64,000 nucleotides of DNA from Copromyces sp. CBS 386.78 (GCA_030685235.1 MU839086.1:556055-620054), one strand, 5' to 3'. Counted from the stretch's first letter, positions 49,645-63,153 are shown. The notes: a model not told the origin generated them from the sequence alone. Numbers and translations are program-made.

Positions 49645-51933
49645 ATGTCGCCGTCTTCCAACGGCGACTCTCCCGCTTCGGTAGTGGGCAGCATGACCAT
49701 GGCCGCCCAGGCCGTTCCTAACGCTGTAAGGCAATACCCTCTGCCGAATCGAGACTTCACAATCGAAATCCCTTCGCCCCAACTTGCACCCACTGTCAAT
49801 GGGATCAACACCATCAAATCACCCTCCACTCTCAAGTCTGCCCGTGCTCCCAACTTCAGCCGGGAAGGCATTCTTGGATCCGCCCAGAAAGCCCGAAACC
49901 TCTCGCAGTCGTCCGAAAACCGGCCTGACAATGTCAACGTTTCTAATGGTTATCAAAAGGCTCCTAGCGAGGAGAGCACCAATCCGCTGAAAAGAAGAAA
50001 TACGGATGCTGGCGTCGACTACCCCAGAAGAAGGGCCACCATTGCGGTATGTTTGGGCTCTGGAGCAGTGGGAGAACCTGGCGCGGTGAATTGACACGCT
50101 GACATTTCGTTGATTAGTGCGAGGTATGCCGCTCGAGAAAGTCGCGATGTGACGGCACAAAACCAAAATGCAAGCTGTGCACAGAGCTGGGCGCCGAGTG
50201 CATATATCGCGAGCCTGGTATCAAATTGGATGCCGGCGACAAGCTCATCCTCGAACGCCTCAACAGGATAGAAAGTCTGCTGCAGATAAACATGGGCTTA
50301 GCCGGTCATACCAATGGCCTAGGACTGTCCCATAACTCCCCGGGGATGAGCAACGGGACAGGGCTGAGTGGTGACAACCTGATGATCCAAAATCCTGACG
50401 CCGCCGGCTTTGTCTCGGTGATCCCCAGCGGAGGCCTGGGCACATGGTCTGCCACCGCTACCAACAACTTATCGACAATGCCCAAGGTCCACACAAACGC
50501 CGCCCTCCATTTGTTGCAATGGCCCATGATTCGAGATCTTGTCTCACGACCTTATGACCCACAAATCCTCCTCCAACTCGAAATGGCCAGGGAGCCACTA
50601 CACTCGCTCACAAAGACCCCTTGTGTGGACCTCTCCAACACCACCGCCTACATCGAAGCCTATTTTGATCGTGTCAATGTTTGGTACGCTTGTGTCAATC
50701 CTTACACCTGGAGAAGCCACTACCGGATTGCTCTCTCGAACGGTTTCAGGGAAGGACCAGAAAGTTGTATTGTGCTTCTCGTCTTGGCTCTCGGTCAGGC
50801 AAGTTTAAGGGGAAGCATATCCAGGATCGTGCCACACGAGGATCCACCGGGCCTCCAGTATTTCACGGCCGCATGGGCCTTGCTACCGGGCATGATGACC
50901 TCCAACAGCGTTCTCGCCGCGCAATGCCACCTTTTGGCCGCCGCCTACCTATTCTATCTCGTCCGACCTTTGGAAGCATGGAATCTTCTCTGTACAACAA
51001 GTACCAAGCTGCAGCTCCTTCTCATGACGCCGAACCGGGTGCCGGTCGACCAAAGAGAACTAAGTGAGAGAATCTACTGGAATGCTCTCCTGTTCGAGAG
51101 TGACCTCCTCGCTGAGCTGGACCTTCCGCATTCTGGTGTTGTTGCGTTTGAAGAAAATGTCGGTCTGCCATGTGGCTTTGAAGGGGATGAGCAAGAGGCA
51201 GTTGGTCGCGATGATTTATGGTATTTCCTCGCCGAGATAGCACTTCGGCGACTACTCAACCGCGTCAGCCAGCTCATTTACTCCAAGGACTCCCTGGCTT
51301 CTACAACGAGTCTCGAACCCATCGTTACCGAGTTGGATTTCCAGTTAACGCAGTGGTACGAGAGCCTGCCCCTACCGCTGCAGTTCCCTTTTACTCGGAC
51401 AATGCTCCCAGATCCTGTCCAGACGGTGTTGCGGTTGCGCTTCTTTGCTTGCCGGACTATTATCTACCGGCCATACATTCTCGCAGTTCTCGACAATGAA
51501 CAGGCAATTATGGATCCCTCAGTGCGTGAAGCGTGCACAAAGTGTCTGGAGGCTTCAATTAGACAATTGGAGCACATCAGTGCGCAGTAAGTCTCTTCCC
51601 CTTAATATTCCGGTCTTTCATTGGCTATCTCCTCCTTTTTTTTTACGTCTCAATCTAACAAAAGGCCGCAGTCACGCCGGACACATGCCGTACCTTTGGC
51701 AAGGGGCACTCTCGATTGTATCGCAGACACTTCTGATTATGGGTGCCACCATGTCACCTTCACTTAACAGTATTCTGGTGAGCTTGGTCTCACACCGCGA
51801 CGTTATCGACCAGATCATCAACGATGTCGTCATGGAAATCGAGCGTTATTCCGTACTCTCGCCCAGTCTAAGCCTATCGGCGGAGATTATCAAGGAGGCG
51901 GAGGTTAGGCGACGAACATTCCTGAGTGGTTGA
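49645..51933 (+). CDS. clr-1: Zn2Cys6 transcription factor, probable cellulose-response regulator CLR-1
   Basis: Three exons: 49645-50046, 50118-51586 and 51672-51933 (TGA). Introns: 50047-50117 (GTATGT..GCTGAC..TAG) and 51587-51671 (GTAAGT..CTAAC..CAG). The product is 710 residues. Residues 1-134 are Ser/Pro/Asn-rich. The binuclear zinc cluster begins exactly at exon 2: C135, C138, C145, C152, C155 and C162 (CEVCRSRKSRCDGTKPKC), Gal4-type spacing, followed by REPGIKLDAGDKLILERLNR, a short linker and dimerisation helix. Residues about 240-600 match the fungal-specific middle homology region (AYFDRVNVWYACVNP, FRGP-like FREGPESCIVLL, FACRTIIYRPYIL). The name clr-1 (activator of cellulase genes on cellobiose, Aspergillus ClrA) rests on my memory of gene order near eEF2 in N. 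crassa and on the zinc-cluster flank. The class is certain; the name is moderate. Confidence 0.9.
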
Positions 51934-53975
51934 GAAGCCACTTTTACTGCACCCGATGCCATAGACACAAAAGGTCGAACAATCTCATCAGAACCGCCAC
52001 ATCCAAACTACTCCAGTCATCTAAATTCACACCAACAGCGGCTGAACCTAGAATATTCTTGTCATGGCACGAAACAAGCTACAGGTGCATATGGTCCTCC
52101 ACGGATGCAACGCCAACACAAGATCTACTTTTTCTTTTTCCACGTCTGGAACGGTCGACTTGCAAGCCGATAGCTGCATTGACTATCAAGTCTATTCCTG
52201 CGACCGAATCGGCCATTCGCTAGATCTGTTCCGCCTCCGGAAGGACGCTCACCGAATGATCAGAAGATCATACCAACGTCCATGATGATCGACCAGCCTT
52301 ACCTGACAAAACATAACCATGACCCTGACTTTGGGCATGCCGGTTTTTGCGAGCATTTGACCTGCTGGCATATCTTTACACTGTAGCTGGCTACAAAATG
52401 GTACCTTGACTGGAATCCCGAACAGCGGTCGACTGACAGTCCCATGCTTTTGTTCTTCACGACTTTGCACAGGCCGATCACCTTTTGCCCCTTCCCAGAA
52501 ACGTCGATGACCAGCAACGGAGCGCCAAGCAGAACACCCCGCAACAAAGTCTGTGGAAGCCGGAGCATACGGCCTGGGGTAACACACCTTGGAATGCAGA
52601 AGAATATGGACACTGCCCGATTTGCCTGTGGTTGATCATGGGCTGGGTGTTGGATGGCACATTGATGCGGATGCGACGGGGCGAAATTCCGAAAACACCC
52701 CACCTCTTCGACCCCTTGCTTTTTATTGATATTCCATTGTCCTTCTACCCCTCTCTTCTCCCTGTTTCAGACAGCGACCGTTTGTGGGAACGTATATTAC
52801 ATTCCATCGCATTTTAGTCTTGAGGCGGTTCCCTGACGGGCGGGCCGGATGAAGAGACAAGAAGGGTGCGACTTCCACATATCATCATCACTTACAAATC
52901 CTCTTTTTACCTACCAACCACATCAGTATCAAAGTGGTACGCTTGCAGACGGGTCTCTGCGCTTACATTAGGGAAAGTTGGGAGAAATGACTTCTGTTCT
53001 CGACGCCCGGTGGACGAACAACTATCTGCAACGACTCGCGACATCTGTTCGACCTCCCAGCATTGTCTGATTGAGTTGAAGCTTATGTGGTTCAGAAGCC
53101 TCTGATAGCTTTCAACATCGTGAACGAGTATGAAATGGAGAGATTTGGTCTTATGGCTGGCTTTTGGTGGGATGGCATCGGGAAACAAGACATACACATA
53201 CAATTTACATGAGGACGTTGAACCTGTACCATAGTCTGCTTCTCTGTTTTACCCCTTTCTCTTCATTGGGATGATTTTGGGCTATCTTCCCCATTTCTTT
53301 TTCTTTCTGTTGGTTTACAAACAGGATACCTCTTACACCTCACAATACCCAATTTTACCACCTATCTTCGGACTGTTCAAACCTTGACCAAAACATCCGA
53401 GTATCACACATGAGCGGCATGATACTTACATAGGGACGGGTAGATGAGAGGAGAAAAGCAGGACAACAGCGAGACGTCGGAGATACCATCTGTATTCTAA
53501 CCCAAGGTCAGATGGGTCTACCTGGCTTTGGTATACATATGGCACCCATATTCTTCGATACCGGTTCTTCACTCGGGTTCGGAACCCGACGTCGGTATGA
53601 ACGTCATATGTATGAAGACGTCGTATAGAAAGAGTGGCCCTAATCCTCACTCGTTTTGTTGTTCGTCGGGTCCCTATACCTTCTATTATAGCGTCCCCTG
53701 TGAAGAATAAAAGTTACTAGTTTTAGTGTGTCAGAAGCTATTTCGTCGGTAAAGACGCCTTACTCTATCTGCTTTTAAGGCCTTGTAGTTTCCTTAGCAT
53801 CGATGACTACGATATGGAGGAGGCTCAGGGCAGGCGTACAGGACGTTTTAGAGCATGAGGGAATATATGTGGTTGCACGGCGCTTCTTCCTACATTGCCT
53901 AGCTGTATGTATGTCTTGGAAAATGCCGTAATATGTGTAGCGGGTATGTATCTCCTGCGCCGCGGTTTACCGGAT

Positions 53976-54020
53976 TTTTTTATTATTATTATTCTTCTTC
54001 TTCTTCTTCTTTGTTGTCTT
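53976..54020. repeat. Compound microsatellite (T)n (ATT)n (CTT)n
   Basis: A T run passes into ATT repeats and then CTT repeats, in non-coding DNA. Confidence 0.8.
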
Positions 54021-55689
54021 TCTCTCTTCCTTCTCGAGGGTCTGCTCTGTATTCTTTTCTGGCCTGCCCGCTGCTGGCGTTGCTCGGATTTTGAACTCGA
54101 GACCAGCTTTCCAATGATGTTTTACCCCCGAGGTATCAAAAGGCCTTGCATAGCGGTATGTTGTCTCGTGAGTGCAGCGTTGAAGGGGGTGGAGGTGACA
54201 GCAGGTACGTACGTCGAGCTTTCAAAACTCGGGAGAGAAGCAGTCGACGCCTCATCGGTGATTTGTGTGGGTTGGTAACACGTCGTCCTGTTCATGTAGA
54301 TGCGCTGCGGGTTTGCAATCTCGACGTCGGTCGGCTAGACGCCCCTGCGGCCGCCTGTGAGCTCCGCGATCACGGCGTCTCGTTCCTGGTGGTTCGGCCA
54401 TGGGCCCGTAGGATGTTGAGGTTGTCGCGTGAGAAGGAGAGCTCCACTCAACAGGTCGAGGCCGAGGCCGGGGAAGGGGACGGGAGCTGGACGGAATGAG
54501 CTCCGCAGCACTCCGCTCCCAGTTGCGGAGCGGCGGGAGTCGAGGTCACATCGATGGGGACGGGAGTGCGGGGATGGAGATCGGTGGGGTTTACTCATTT
54601 TGTCCGTCACCCGACACGGAGGGTCCGAGCTTTGGTTGTCGGCTGTGGAACTCTGCAGCGGAGTGGTCTTTGCCGATGCGGGGGACTCCCCTGTTTGTTG
54701 TTTGTGACGGCGCTTGCGAAATGCTCGCTCGACCAAGCACTCAGCACACCACTGCACGCACGCACGGCACTAGGTACCTAGGTACCTTACGGAATGAGGA
54801 CGGTCTGACTGGACTCCAGTCTCACCACTTGATCTCGATAGCGATAGCAGGTTGATCATCATGGCAATCCAACAGGTATCAGAAAATTCCCTTCCCTATA
54901 CCCAATTGAATGTATTCACGTGGAAAATCGCATGTACCGGTCGTTGGGACGCAATGATAACCGGATCTTACCTGCTTCTGGACTGAATCAGGCATCGGGC
55001 GTGCATTGATTGGCAGCTGCTGGGCTGCGAGCGAGGGGTTGCAATGGGTAGTATCGGCGAGGAGGGAATGTGGTTGCGCCGACGGGAACGGTGATGATGG
55101 TGAGATGATTTGGTTTTCACCTTGTGGCCCATTTTGAATCTCAAGGCTGTCGACGGCTTTGCAGCAGGTACTAGCGAGAGGTAGGGTGGTCAAGACGACA
55201 CTGCAACAGAAGAAGAGTGGAAGGAAACAACGACGGAGAAGATTAAAACGAGATTGGGAGAGAAAGAACGGTCTCACACTTGCCCTTCTCACTTGCATCG
55301 CATCGCATGGCATCGTCGCTTGCCCGGCGACAAGTTTTTTCTCGCCCAACAATCAGAGAGTTGCATTTCAGTATCGGATATCTTCCAGTTCTAAAGATCA
55401 TCCGTCCTACCCACTTAGACTCCCGCTTCTGCCGCTACTGTCCCAGGCTGCCAGTCATCACACTCTCATCACGGCAGCAACAGGAATCTCGTCGACGAGA
55501 ACTCAACGCCAGACTTGGAACAGAGCAGGATCCTTCGTCTTCGCTGCACACGTATGTAATGTTCCCGGAATCTTTTGTCGTCGTCTTACACTGCTCCCAA
55601 CCTTCCCCTTGTTACCCAATCCCGTTTCTTCATGGTTCTCCCGAGAACCCCTTGGTCGGGTTTGAGAGATCGTGAGGCCTTCCGGTGCC

Positions 55690-55709
55690 CAAAAAAAAAA
55701 AAAAAAAAA
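55690..55709. repeat. Poly(A) run
   Basis: About 20 consecutive A residues between CCC and CACCC. There is no retroelement body next to it in normal-composition DNA, so it is a simple homopolymer as far as visible. Confidence 0.8.
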
Positions 55710-55930
55710 CACCCAGTCCGTCCTCGTTGCCTTCGTCCCCTCGTCCTGTCACCGTGTCAAGTCGGGTCCTCCCCCTGTCTCTGACTCTGCTGGTTCCCGT
55801 TGCCAGTGTGCCCCCTGTCGTTTGTGTATGTGTGTGCATAGTACATGCGGAACGGTATCTGGGCTGACTACAAGGGGCGTATTTGGTTCTGTCAGATTAT
55901 TAGGGTGTGCATGGATGGCCAGACTTCTAG

Positions 55931-56089
55931 TCTAGTATATGCCTCCCTATCTAGATAACCTCATATACTATATATACGGTATAAAGATCCCTTTATATTT
56001 ATAATTCGATATTTGAACTATTTAACGATACTACCGTATGAGGACTAGCCTCTTAATATCCTTAAATCTTATACTTAAACCTTAGTAAT
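55931..56089. repeat. RIP-mutated flank left of the gypsy element
   Basis: AT-rich, TpA-rich DNA outside the LTR, ending in the target duplication GTAAT (56,085-56,089). It is probably a remnant of an older repeat into which the gypsy element inserted. Confidence 0.6.
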
Positions 56090-56321
56090 TATCACAGGAT
56101 TACCTATGATAGCACATAGCACTAGGGCACTACATAGTCGAGTCCATTGGCCATTAGCCAATAGGACCGCATATACGCACGTACTAATAGGCCTCGGTTT
56201 AGATCTAGGCACGGTATAGCCTACCCTATATTTAAATTGCACTCCTCCCTCCTCTCCTTCTTTCCTTCCTCGTATAATTATATTTATCCTACCTCACCCC
56301 TAACGGTATTACCCTGTAATA
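56090..56321 (+). repeat. 5' LTR of the gypsy element
   Basis: 232 bp; aligns without gaps at the ends to 63,154-63,385. It is more heavily mutated than the 3' LTR. It contains a CT-rich block (CTCCTCTCCTTCTTTCCTTC). Confidence 0.94.
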
Positions 56322-58739
56322 ATTAATTGTACCTTATTATTACGCTACGTGTGTATATTTTAAAATAAATTCATCGCCGCCGTTGTAAGTATCTCTAACG
56401 AGCCCGCGATTTCGTCGTACCGCGACTAAGATCAAAACTGTCGTATGGCGATTACACTTCTCTTTTGTCGTATCGCGACTACACCTCTTTTTCGTCGTAT
56501 CGCAACTAGTTACAAGGTAGCCAACAGATTCCGTTTACGCTATAAGGTAGCAAGTATATTAATTAAGTTGATTACTATAAATATCGGCCCCCGTTATTAA
56601 CTTCGACGTCGCTATCTCCGCAATTAATACTATTGTCGGTTCTAAGTACGAGCAACTTTTTAAGAATATTACCGAATCCTTTAATAACGCCGCTTCCTAG
56701 CGCCCAAATAACCTAATTGTAAAAGAAATCCTTAATACCGCTTCTAAACTCGCCTAATACGCTACTTTCCCTTATATTATCGTCGCTCTCGCATAATTAA
56801 TTTACGCGGACGTCATTTAAGCTAATATGTTCGCTAGCGCCGTTCAAAATTCTTTAGAAGTTGCCTACTAGTAAATTGTAATTTAAGATAATACTATTAC
56901 TACCCTTCAACAAGAAGTTCTTTAATTAAAATACGATCTTACTACTTCTAATAAAGCTAATACTAAATTTAGGAAGACTATTGAAATTTAAATTAAAGCC
57001 CTTAAGAAAGCCGTTCGTAATAAAATCACTCTGTCCGCCTTTATCCCCGCCCCTAATTCTAACGACGAAGCTATTATAATTACCCCAAAAACCTATACAA
57101 ATAAAGACCCCGCTATTTATATTGGTAAGGATACTTCTACCGTTAAATATACTAAGGCTTTTTAAGATTAATATAATAAAATTTAATTATATCAATTCTA
57201 AAATACTTAATAATTCGATTAGGATAAGCGTTATAAATTTATATAAATCCTTTCGTACTTTGGAGGCAACGCTTTTAAAATTCTATCGCCCTATATAATA
57301 TTTATTATTAAAGAAGAAGACCCGATTAAATAGAAATAGGAGAGTGCGGAGGCCTTCCTTACTTATTTCAATACTAAATATAATCGTATAAACTTCACCT
57401 TCGAAGTATATTATAATTTCGAATTATTAAAGATAATTAAAGGTACGAAATAATTTAATTTCGAAGATAAATTTATTATTATCGTTAATAAATACAATTT
57501 TAATAATACTATAAAGATTTATTATTTAAAAATAAAAGTTACGAATAAAATCCGTAATATTATCGCCTACTAGTAAAATACTTTAGCCTACAATAATTTT
57601 AATAATTAATTTACCTTCTATTAGAAATTCGCTACTAATTTAGAAGAATATAATTAGTGTAATAAAATTAATATTTATTATAAGACCGGTATTAAAAGAA
57701 TTAATAGTAGTACCGCTATTCCTAAACGTACTATTAATTAAGGTAGTACCGTTATAAATTTTGACGCTATTAAGGCTGTTAACGTTTAATTATTTCGTAT
57801 AATCGATAAAGTAATTATTAATTATTATATATAGAATAATTTTTGTAAACGTTGTATTAATTTTAATTATTACGCTTATAAATATTATAATAATATTAAT
57901 ACCAATATCCCTAAAGAGTAGAAGGAATACGACCGCTATAACCGTCGCAGTAAAAACGGTAATAATAATTATAGTAGACCCGTTATAAATTAGACCGGTT
58001 ATAATAATAACAGTAATAATAGCGCTCGTATTAACGCCGTTACTACTAATAAACCCGCCGCTCCCGCTACACCCCCCGCTCTAATTCCTACCTAACTTAT
58101 AAAATACAACGCGGAAAATACGCCGCCTCTCTACTAAATTACTTAGAGAAATTATCGTTTATAATAATAATAAAAGAGGAAATAAATAATTTAATAGACT
58201 TAAAAATAATTCAATTTAAAAATTCAAATTTAAATAATTATAATAATAATTCTATCCTCTTCTCTATTTAAATTATCTACGGACCGTATAATTAATAAAG
58301 TAAATATACCACTTTAATTAATAATAAATACTCCGCTTTCGCTTTTATTAATCGTAGCTTTACCGCTCGCTACACCATTCTACTATTAAAATTCCCTAAA
58401 CCAAAAGCTTTATATTTAATAAACAATATACTTAAAAACCTTATTACCTATTACTATAAAATCTAATTGCAGATCGGTTACCATATAGAAACGATCGCTA
58501 TATTAGCTTACGACCTAACCGACGATTACCCCATCATTTTAAGTATACTATAACTCAAATTTTACAACCTTACAATATTATAGCCAAATAGTACCATCAC
58601 CTTTACTAACTAATACGTAGACCGCTACCTTCCCGCTAACCTTTCGCCCTCCTTATAACACGCGCCTAAAGTCTAGAAATATACCTACACACGTCATCAC
58701 AAAACTATATAGGGCATAACCGAAGTAGTCGGCTCTAAT

Positions 58740-58850
58740 ACACCAATCGCGGACACACCAATCGCGGATACACTAATCGCGGATACACCAATCGCGGACC
58801 CTATTCCCGTTACGGACCCCATTCCTATCACGGACCCTATCCCCATCGCA
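58740..58850 (+). repeat. Coding minisatellite in the gypsy element (15-bp x4, then 18-bp x3)
   Basis: Four copies of ACACCAATCGCGGAT or a close variant encode TPIAD. Then come three copies of an 18-bp derivative encoding PIPVTD/PIPITD/PIPIA. It lies between the protease and the reverse transcriptase, forming a proline/aspartate linker. Confidence 0.85.
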
Positions 58851-61800
58851 ACTCCCAAACGGTCTAAACCCGCTATCTACCGCACTATAGCTAGCCAACG
58901 AAGATCCGACCCCTACTACCGCATTATAATATACAAAACATACTTCTCAAACGAACCGGTTAATCTCGCGGATATTAAAGATATAACGGCCGCCGGCTTC
59001 AACTAACTATATAAAAAATATAACCTACGAATATTCCGTACCTCGTACCCAAAATTATATAAATTTTAAAAGAGGCTAGGGCAAAAGAAGAAGCCCGGGT
59101 CAAAGAAGTAGAAGGGAGCGCCCCAAAGCCTAAAAAATATAAAAATAATAAAAGTATTGTTAATAGAAGGGCAAGGATAGGAATTAAATACGACGATATA
59201 CCCAACGGATTAACGAACCTTACCCCAAAAATAGAATAAGAAATTTAAAATAGTAATAGTATTAAGTATAAGAAACTATTAAGCAAACGTTACTACTTAT
59301 AAATTAATATCTACGCTAGTAAAGGTTCTAAAATAATTATCCGGGTAATAAAAATTACTAAATATATCTACCTTAATAATAATGTAGACGAAGACTTCGA
59401 ATAATATAAAACTATTAAATTCGCCGCTAATATTATAGAAGAAAATATAACTAAATTTTATAAAAAAATTAATAAACCGCCTAAAACCAACGCCTAAATT
59501 AGAAAAAAGCTTCCTAAATAATATTAGAATTACTTCAACGTTTTTAAACTTTATAACGCTACAATTTTACCCCCCTACCGCTCTTACAATCTTAAAATCG
59601 AATTTTACCTAAGAAAATAAACGCCCTATATAAAATTAAAAGTATTTAACCCTAATAAATTAAACGTAATTAAGAAATAAATTAATAAAAAATTCTATAA
59701 TAGGTTTATCCACCTTTCGCAATTAAAAGCCGCTTCCTAAATCCTATTAATATAAAAACTAAGTAGAAATATTAAAATTTACGTAAATTATAGAAGGATT
59801 AATAATATTATTTTTAAGAGCCGCTACCCACTCCCCTTAATTAAAGAAACCTTTAACGCTATTTATAAAGCGAAGATTTTTACTAAATTAAATATTATCG
59901 CCGCTTTTAACCGTATTCGCATTATAAAGGGATACGAATAGCTAATGGTATTTATTACCCGCTTTAACCTATTTAAATTATTTATCTACCTATTTAACTT
60001 ATAAAGAACACTTAATACATTCCAGAACTATATTAACAATATTTTACACAATATCCTAAATATCTATACAACCGCTTACTTAAATAATATCCTCATCTTT
60101 TCAGATAACGAGGAAGAGTACTAAAAATATATAAACAATATTCTTACCCGCTTAGAAAAAGCTAGCCTACAAATTAATATCGATAAATATAAATTTTATA
60201 TTAAAAAAACCAAATATTTTAAACTAATCATCACGCCTAGCAATATTAAAATAAACTTAAAAAAAGTTAAAGTTATTATAAACTAAAAACCTCTAATATT
60301 AAAAAAGTTCTTATAAAATTTCTTAAAATTTATTAATTTTTATCATCATTTTATTAAAAGTTTTTCAATAATAGTAACGCTATTATATAATTTTACGAAA
60401 AAGAACGCGGAATAAGTATAGACCGCAATACAATAATCCGCTTTTAAAACTTTAAAAACCGCATTTACTAGTAGACTAACCTTATATATTTATAATTAAT
60501 CCAAAAAGACAATCGTTAAAACTAACGCCTCAAATTAAGCCTCTAACGGTACCTTCTCCTAATATAAGGATAACGGCGTATTCTACCCAATTGTATACTT
60601 CTTAATACAATATTTAATAACGGAGTATAATTATAATATTTATAATAAAGAACTCTTCGCTATCGTCAAAGCCCTAAAGGAATAGCGCCCAAAATTAGAG
60701 GACGCCTAATAACCTTTTAATATCGTTATAAATTATAAAAATTTAAAGACTTTTATAACGAATAAATAATTTACACCCCGCTATATATAATAATTATAAT
60801 TCCTCTTATATTTTAACTTTTTAATCTACTATATACCGGAATTACGAAATCTCCGCCCTAACGCGCTAAACAAAAAGCTAGAAAATATACCTCTAAATAT
60901 AAATAACTATCGCCTAAAAATAAAGAATTATAAATTTATCAACCCTACCCACTTTAAAGAAAAATACCTCTCTCTATCAATTATAATAATTAGCAACGAC
61001 CTCAATTTTAATAAAAAAATATTCCTACTATCCTTAAATACTTTAAAAGAACCGGACAAATTAACCGACAATATTATTAATAAAAATTACAACTAATTAA
61101 CCTTAATATAGGAAATAATCAATTACTTAAAGGACTTAAATCGTACTAAATAGCGCCCCTACATTAAGAAAAAGCTCAAAATTACTTTCGCCGAATATTC
61201 TATAATAGAAAATAAAGCTTACTATAGAAGGAGGGTATTTATCGACCCTAATAATACTGCCACCTACTTACTACTCATTTACTGCGCTTATTTATTGTTA
61301 ACGACCGGCCATCCGGGCAAAGATAAAATATAAGTATAAATAAACGAATACTAATACTAATTAGGTATAGTAAAAGCCGTTCGAATTTACTATAAGGGTT
61401 ACTTAATATACTCGAAAACAAAAATATTACAACGAATTAAAACAAACTATTTCAAACCTATACCTACAACCTACATACTATAGACGAACATTTTAATTAA
61501 TTACGTCTCTCTATTACTAAAAAGTTTATATTTAAATTAGAAATTTAAATATATTACTATCGTCGTAGACTGTTTAATAAAAATATATTACTATATCCTA
61601 ACCGTTACTATAAAAGCGGAAAAATTAGCGGACTATTTTATCGATTGTATTTATACCTTTTACAACCTACCTAATACTATTATTTCTAACCGTAGTTCGT
61701 AATTTATCTCCCTTTTCTAATTTACTATTTACAAGCGCCTAATTATTAAAAAACTATTAAATTCCGTTTTCTACCCTTAAACTAATGCTTAAACGGAACG

Positions 61801-62676
61801 TATTAACGTAAAAATAGAGTAATATCTACGCATCTTCATCAATTAAATATAAACGGATTAAATATAATAGTTACTACTAGCGGAATTCGTAGGCAATAAT
61901 ATAATATCCGAAATTATAAATATAATTCCTTTCTTTACTAACTATAATTTCTACCTCCGTATAGGCATTAAACCCGTAGCAATCGTATTATTAGAAGGTT
62001 TTTCGCTAATACAATAGAAAGAATACCTAAAAGCTAGCGAACTATTCGCTCGTTTCAAAACTATTTAAAACTATATACGCACCTCTACAAAGAAGGCACA
62101 AGACCGATACAAGGCTAACGTTAACGAAAATCGGTCTAATATACCGAAATATTATATTAGGGATTTCATTATATTTAATACGACTAATTTCAATAATAGT
62201 AAACTATATAATAAATTATACCTACAATAGGAAAGCCCTTTTAAAGTAGATTAAGTGTAATCTTACAACGTTAAACTAATTTTGCCTATTAATATAAAGT
62301 ATTCGCTAATATTCTACGTTTCTATAGTAAAATTTTATTATAAAGGCCTCCTTAGCTAAGCCGATTTATAAAGCGACGTACGAGCTAACGAAGGTAGAAT
62401 TATAGTTAAAATAAATAATTACGAGGAGGTAGCGGAGTAGGAGCTTAATAAATTCTTAAATTATTTCTAATAAGGAGGTAATTATTATTAATTTTATATT
62501 ATAAAGTAGAAATATTACAATCCTATTAACGAACCCTTCGACAATATTAAAGGAATAAAGGACTCCGTTATTGCTTTTTACTATAATTACCTAGACATTC
62601 CTATCCTACTAACGGTTTAGAATTAATTAGAAATTAAGACTATACTTCAAGAGCGGTCCCCGCGAAGGGCCCTAAT

Positions 62677-62736
62677 ACCCTAAATACGCTATACAGCGTC
62701 GCCCGCACCCTAAATATACTATACGGCGTCCCTAGC
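62677..62736 (+). repeat. 30-bp direct duplication in the gypsy C-terminal extension
   Basis: Two adjacent 30-bp units (ACCCTAAATACGCTATACAG.. and ACCCTAAATATACTATACGG..) encode a ten-residue repeat of the form xIxYTASxAP. The differences are mostly transitions. Confidence 0.75.
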
Positions 62737-63153
62737 CCCGCCCCCGAAACGCTCCAGACGTATTACCGACCTAAAGGAATAAATTAATATTACCGTAACG
62801 GATATTACGGCTAGCCGGGAAGTACGAGGGTCCACAATTGAAATTGTAAACCGGGAGTTAAAACCCCTATCCGAGGAGGATATAAAGAAAATAAACGAAT
62901 TCTTCTACAAGGTATTTAAGAGACTAGCGGAGGTCTAGTAAAGCAAACGGTTACCGATAAGGAACGTGGAGGAGCGACTAGAGGCTAGGACGTACTAGTA
63001 GGGTAATAACGACGTTGTTTAAGCACGGCTTATAGGCGTTAAATCACGGATCGAGGAGTTGGAAGACGGGGATTGAGACAAGATCTATTATTTTATATAT
63101 ATATACTAGATAGATCGTTTGAAATTCTATGAGCTTCTTTTGCAGGAAGGTAG

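Larger units (their letters stand above)
51934..55930. other. Gene-poor region downstream of the Zn2Cys6 gene
   Basis: 4 kb including the factor's 3' UTR. Many overlapping small ORFs are present, none with conserved motifs. Simple sequence includes T/TTA/TTC repeats at 53,976-54,020 and an A run at 55,690-55,709. Paired TAGGTACC words occur near 54,770-54,790. The composition changes to AT-rich at about 55,930. Confidence 0.5.
56560..63079 (+). pseudogene. gypsy gag-pol relic with chromodomain and C-terminal extension
   Basis: The plus-strand frame reads through many RIP stops. A gag-like region lies at 56.6-57.8 kb with a zinc-knuckle remnant (FCKRC, about 57,842). Protease-like sequence is near 58.33 kb, followed by a proline-rich tandem repeat at 58.74 kb. 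The reverse transcriptase catalytic site YLNNILIFSDN (from YLDD) is at 60,077-60,109. RNase H lies around 60.52-60.75 kb (EYNYNIYNKELFAIVKALKE). Integrase shows TGHPGK (about 61.31 kb) and NRSSxFIS, from DRGSQFIS (61,688-61,712). At 62.41-62.56 kb, EEVAExELNKF, then YIIKxKYYNPINEPFDNI, matches a chromodomain, placing it in the chromovirus group. About 170 further codons follow, rich in Glu/Arg and nearly free of stops, ending TGA at about 63,077. Confidence 0.9.

Noticed and set aside
55159..55675. Overlapping plus-strand ORFs of 168 and 131 codons
   Set aside because: No family resemblance, biased to Ser/Arg/Pro, overlapping in different frames next to a poly(A) run.
58999..59205. 68-codon minus-strand hydrophobic ORF
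   Set aside because: Shadow of the gypsy polyprotein on the other strand; hydrophobicity follows from A/T-rich codons.
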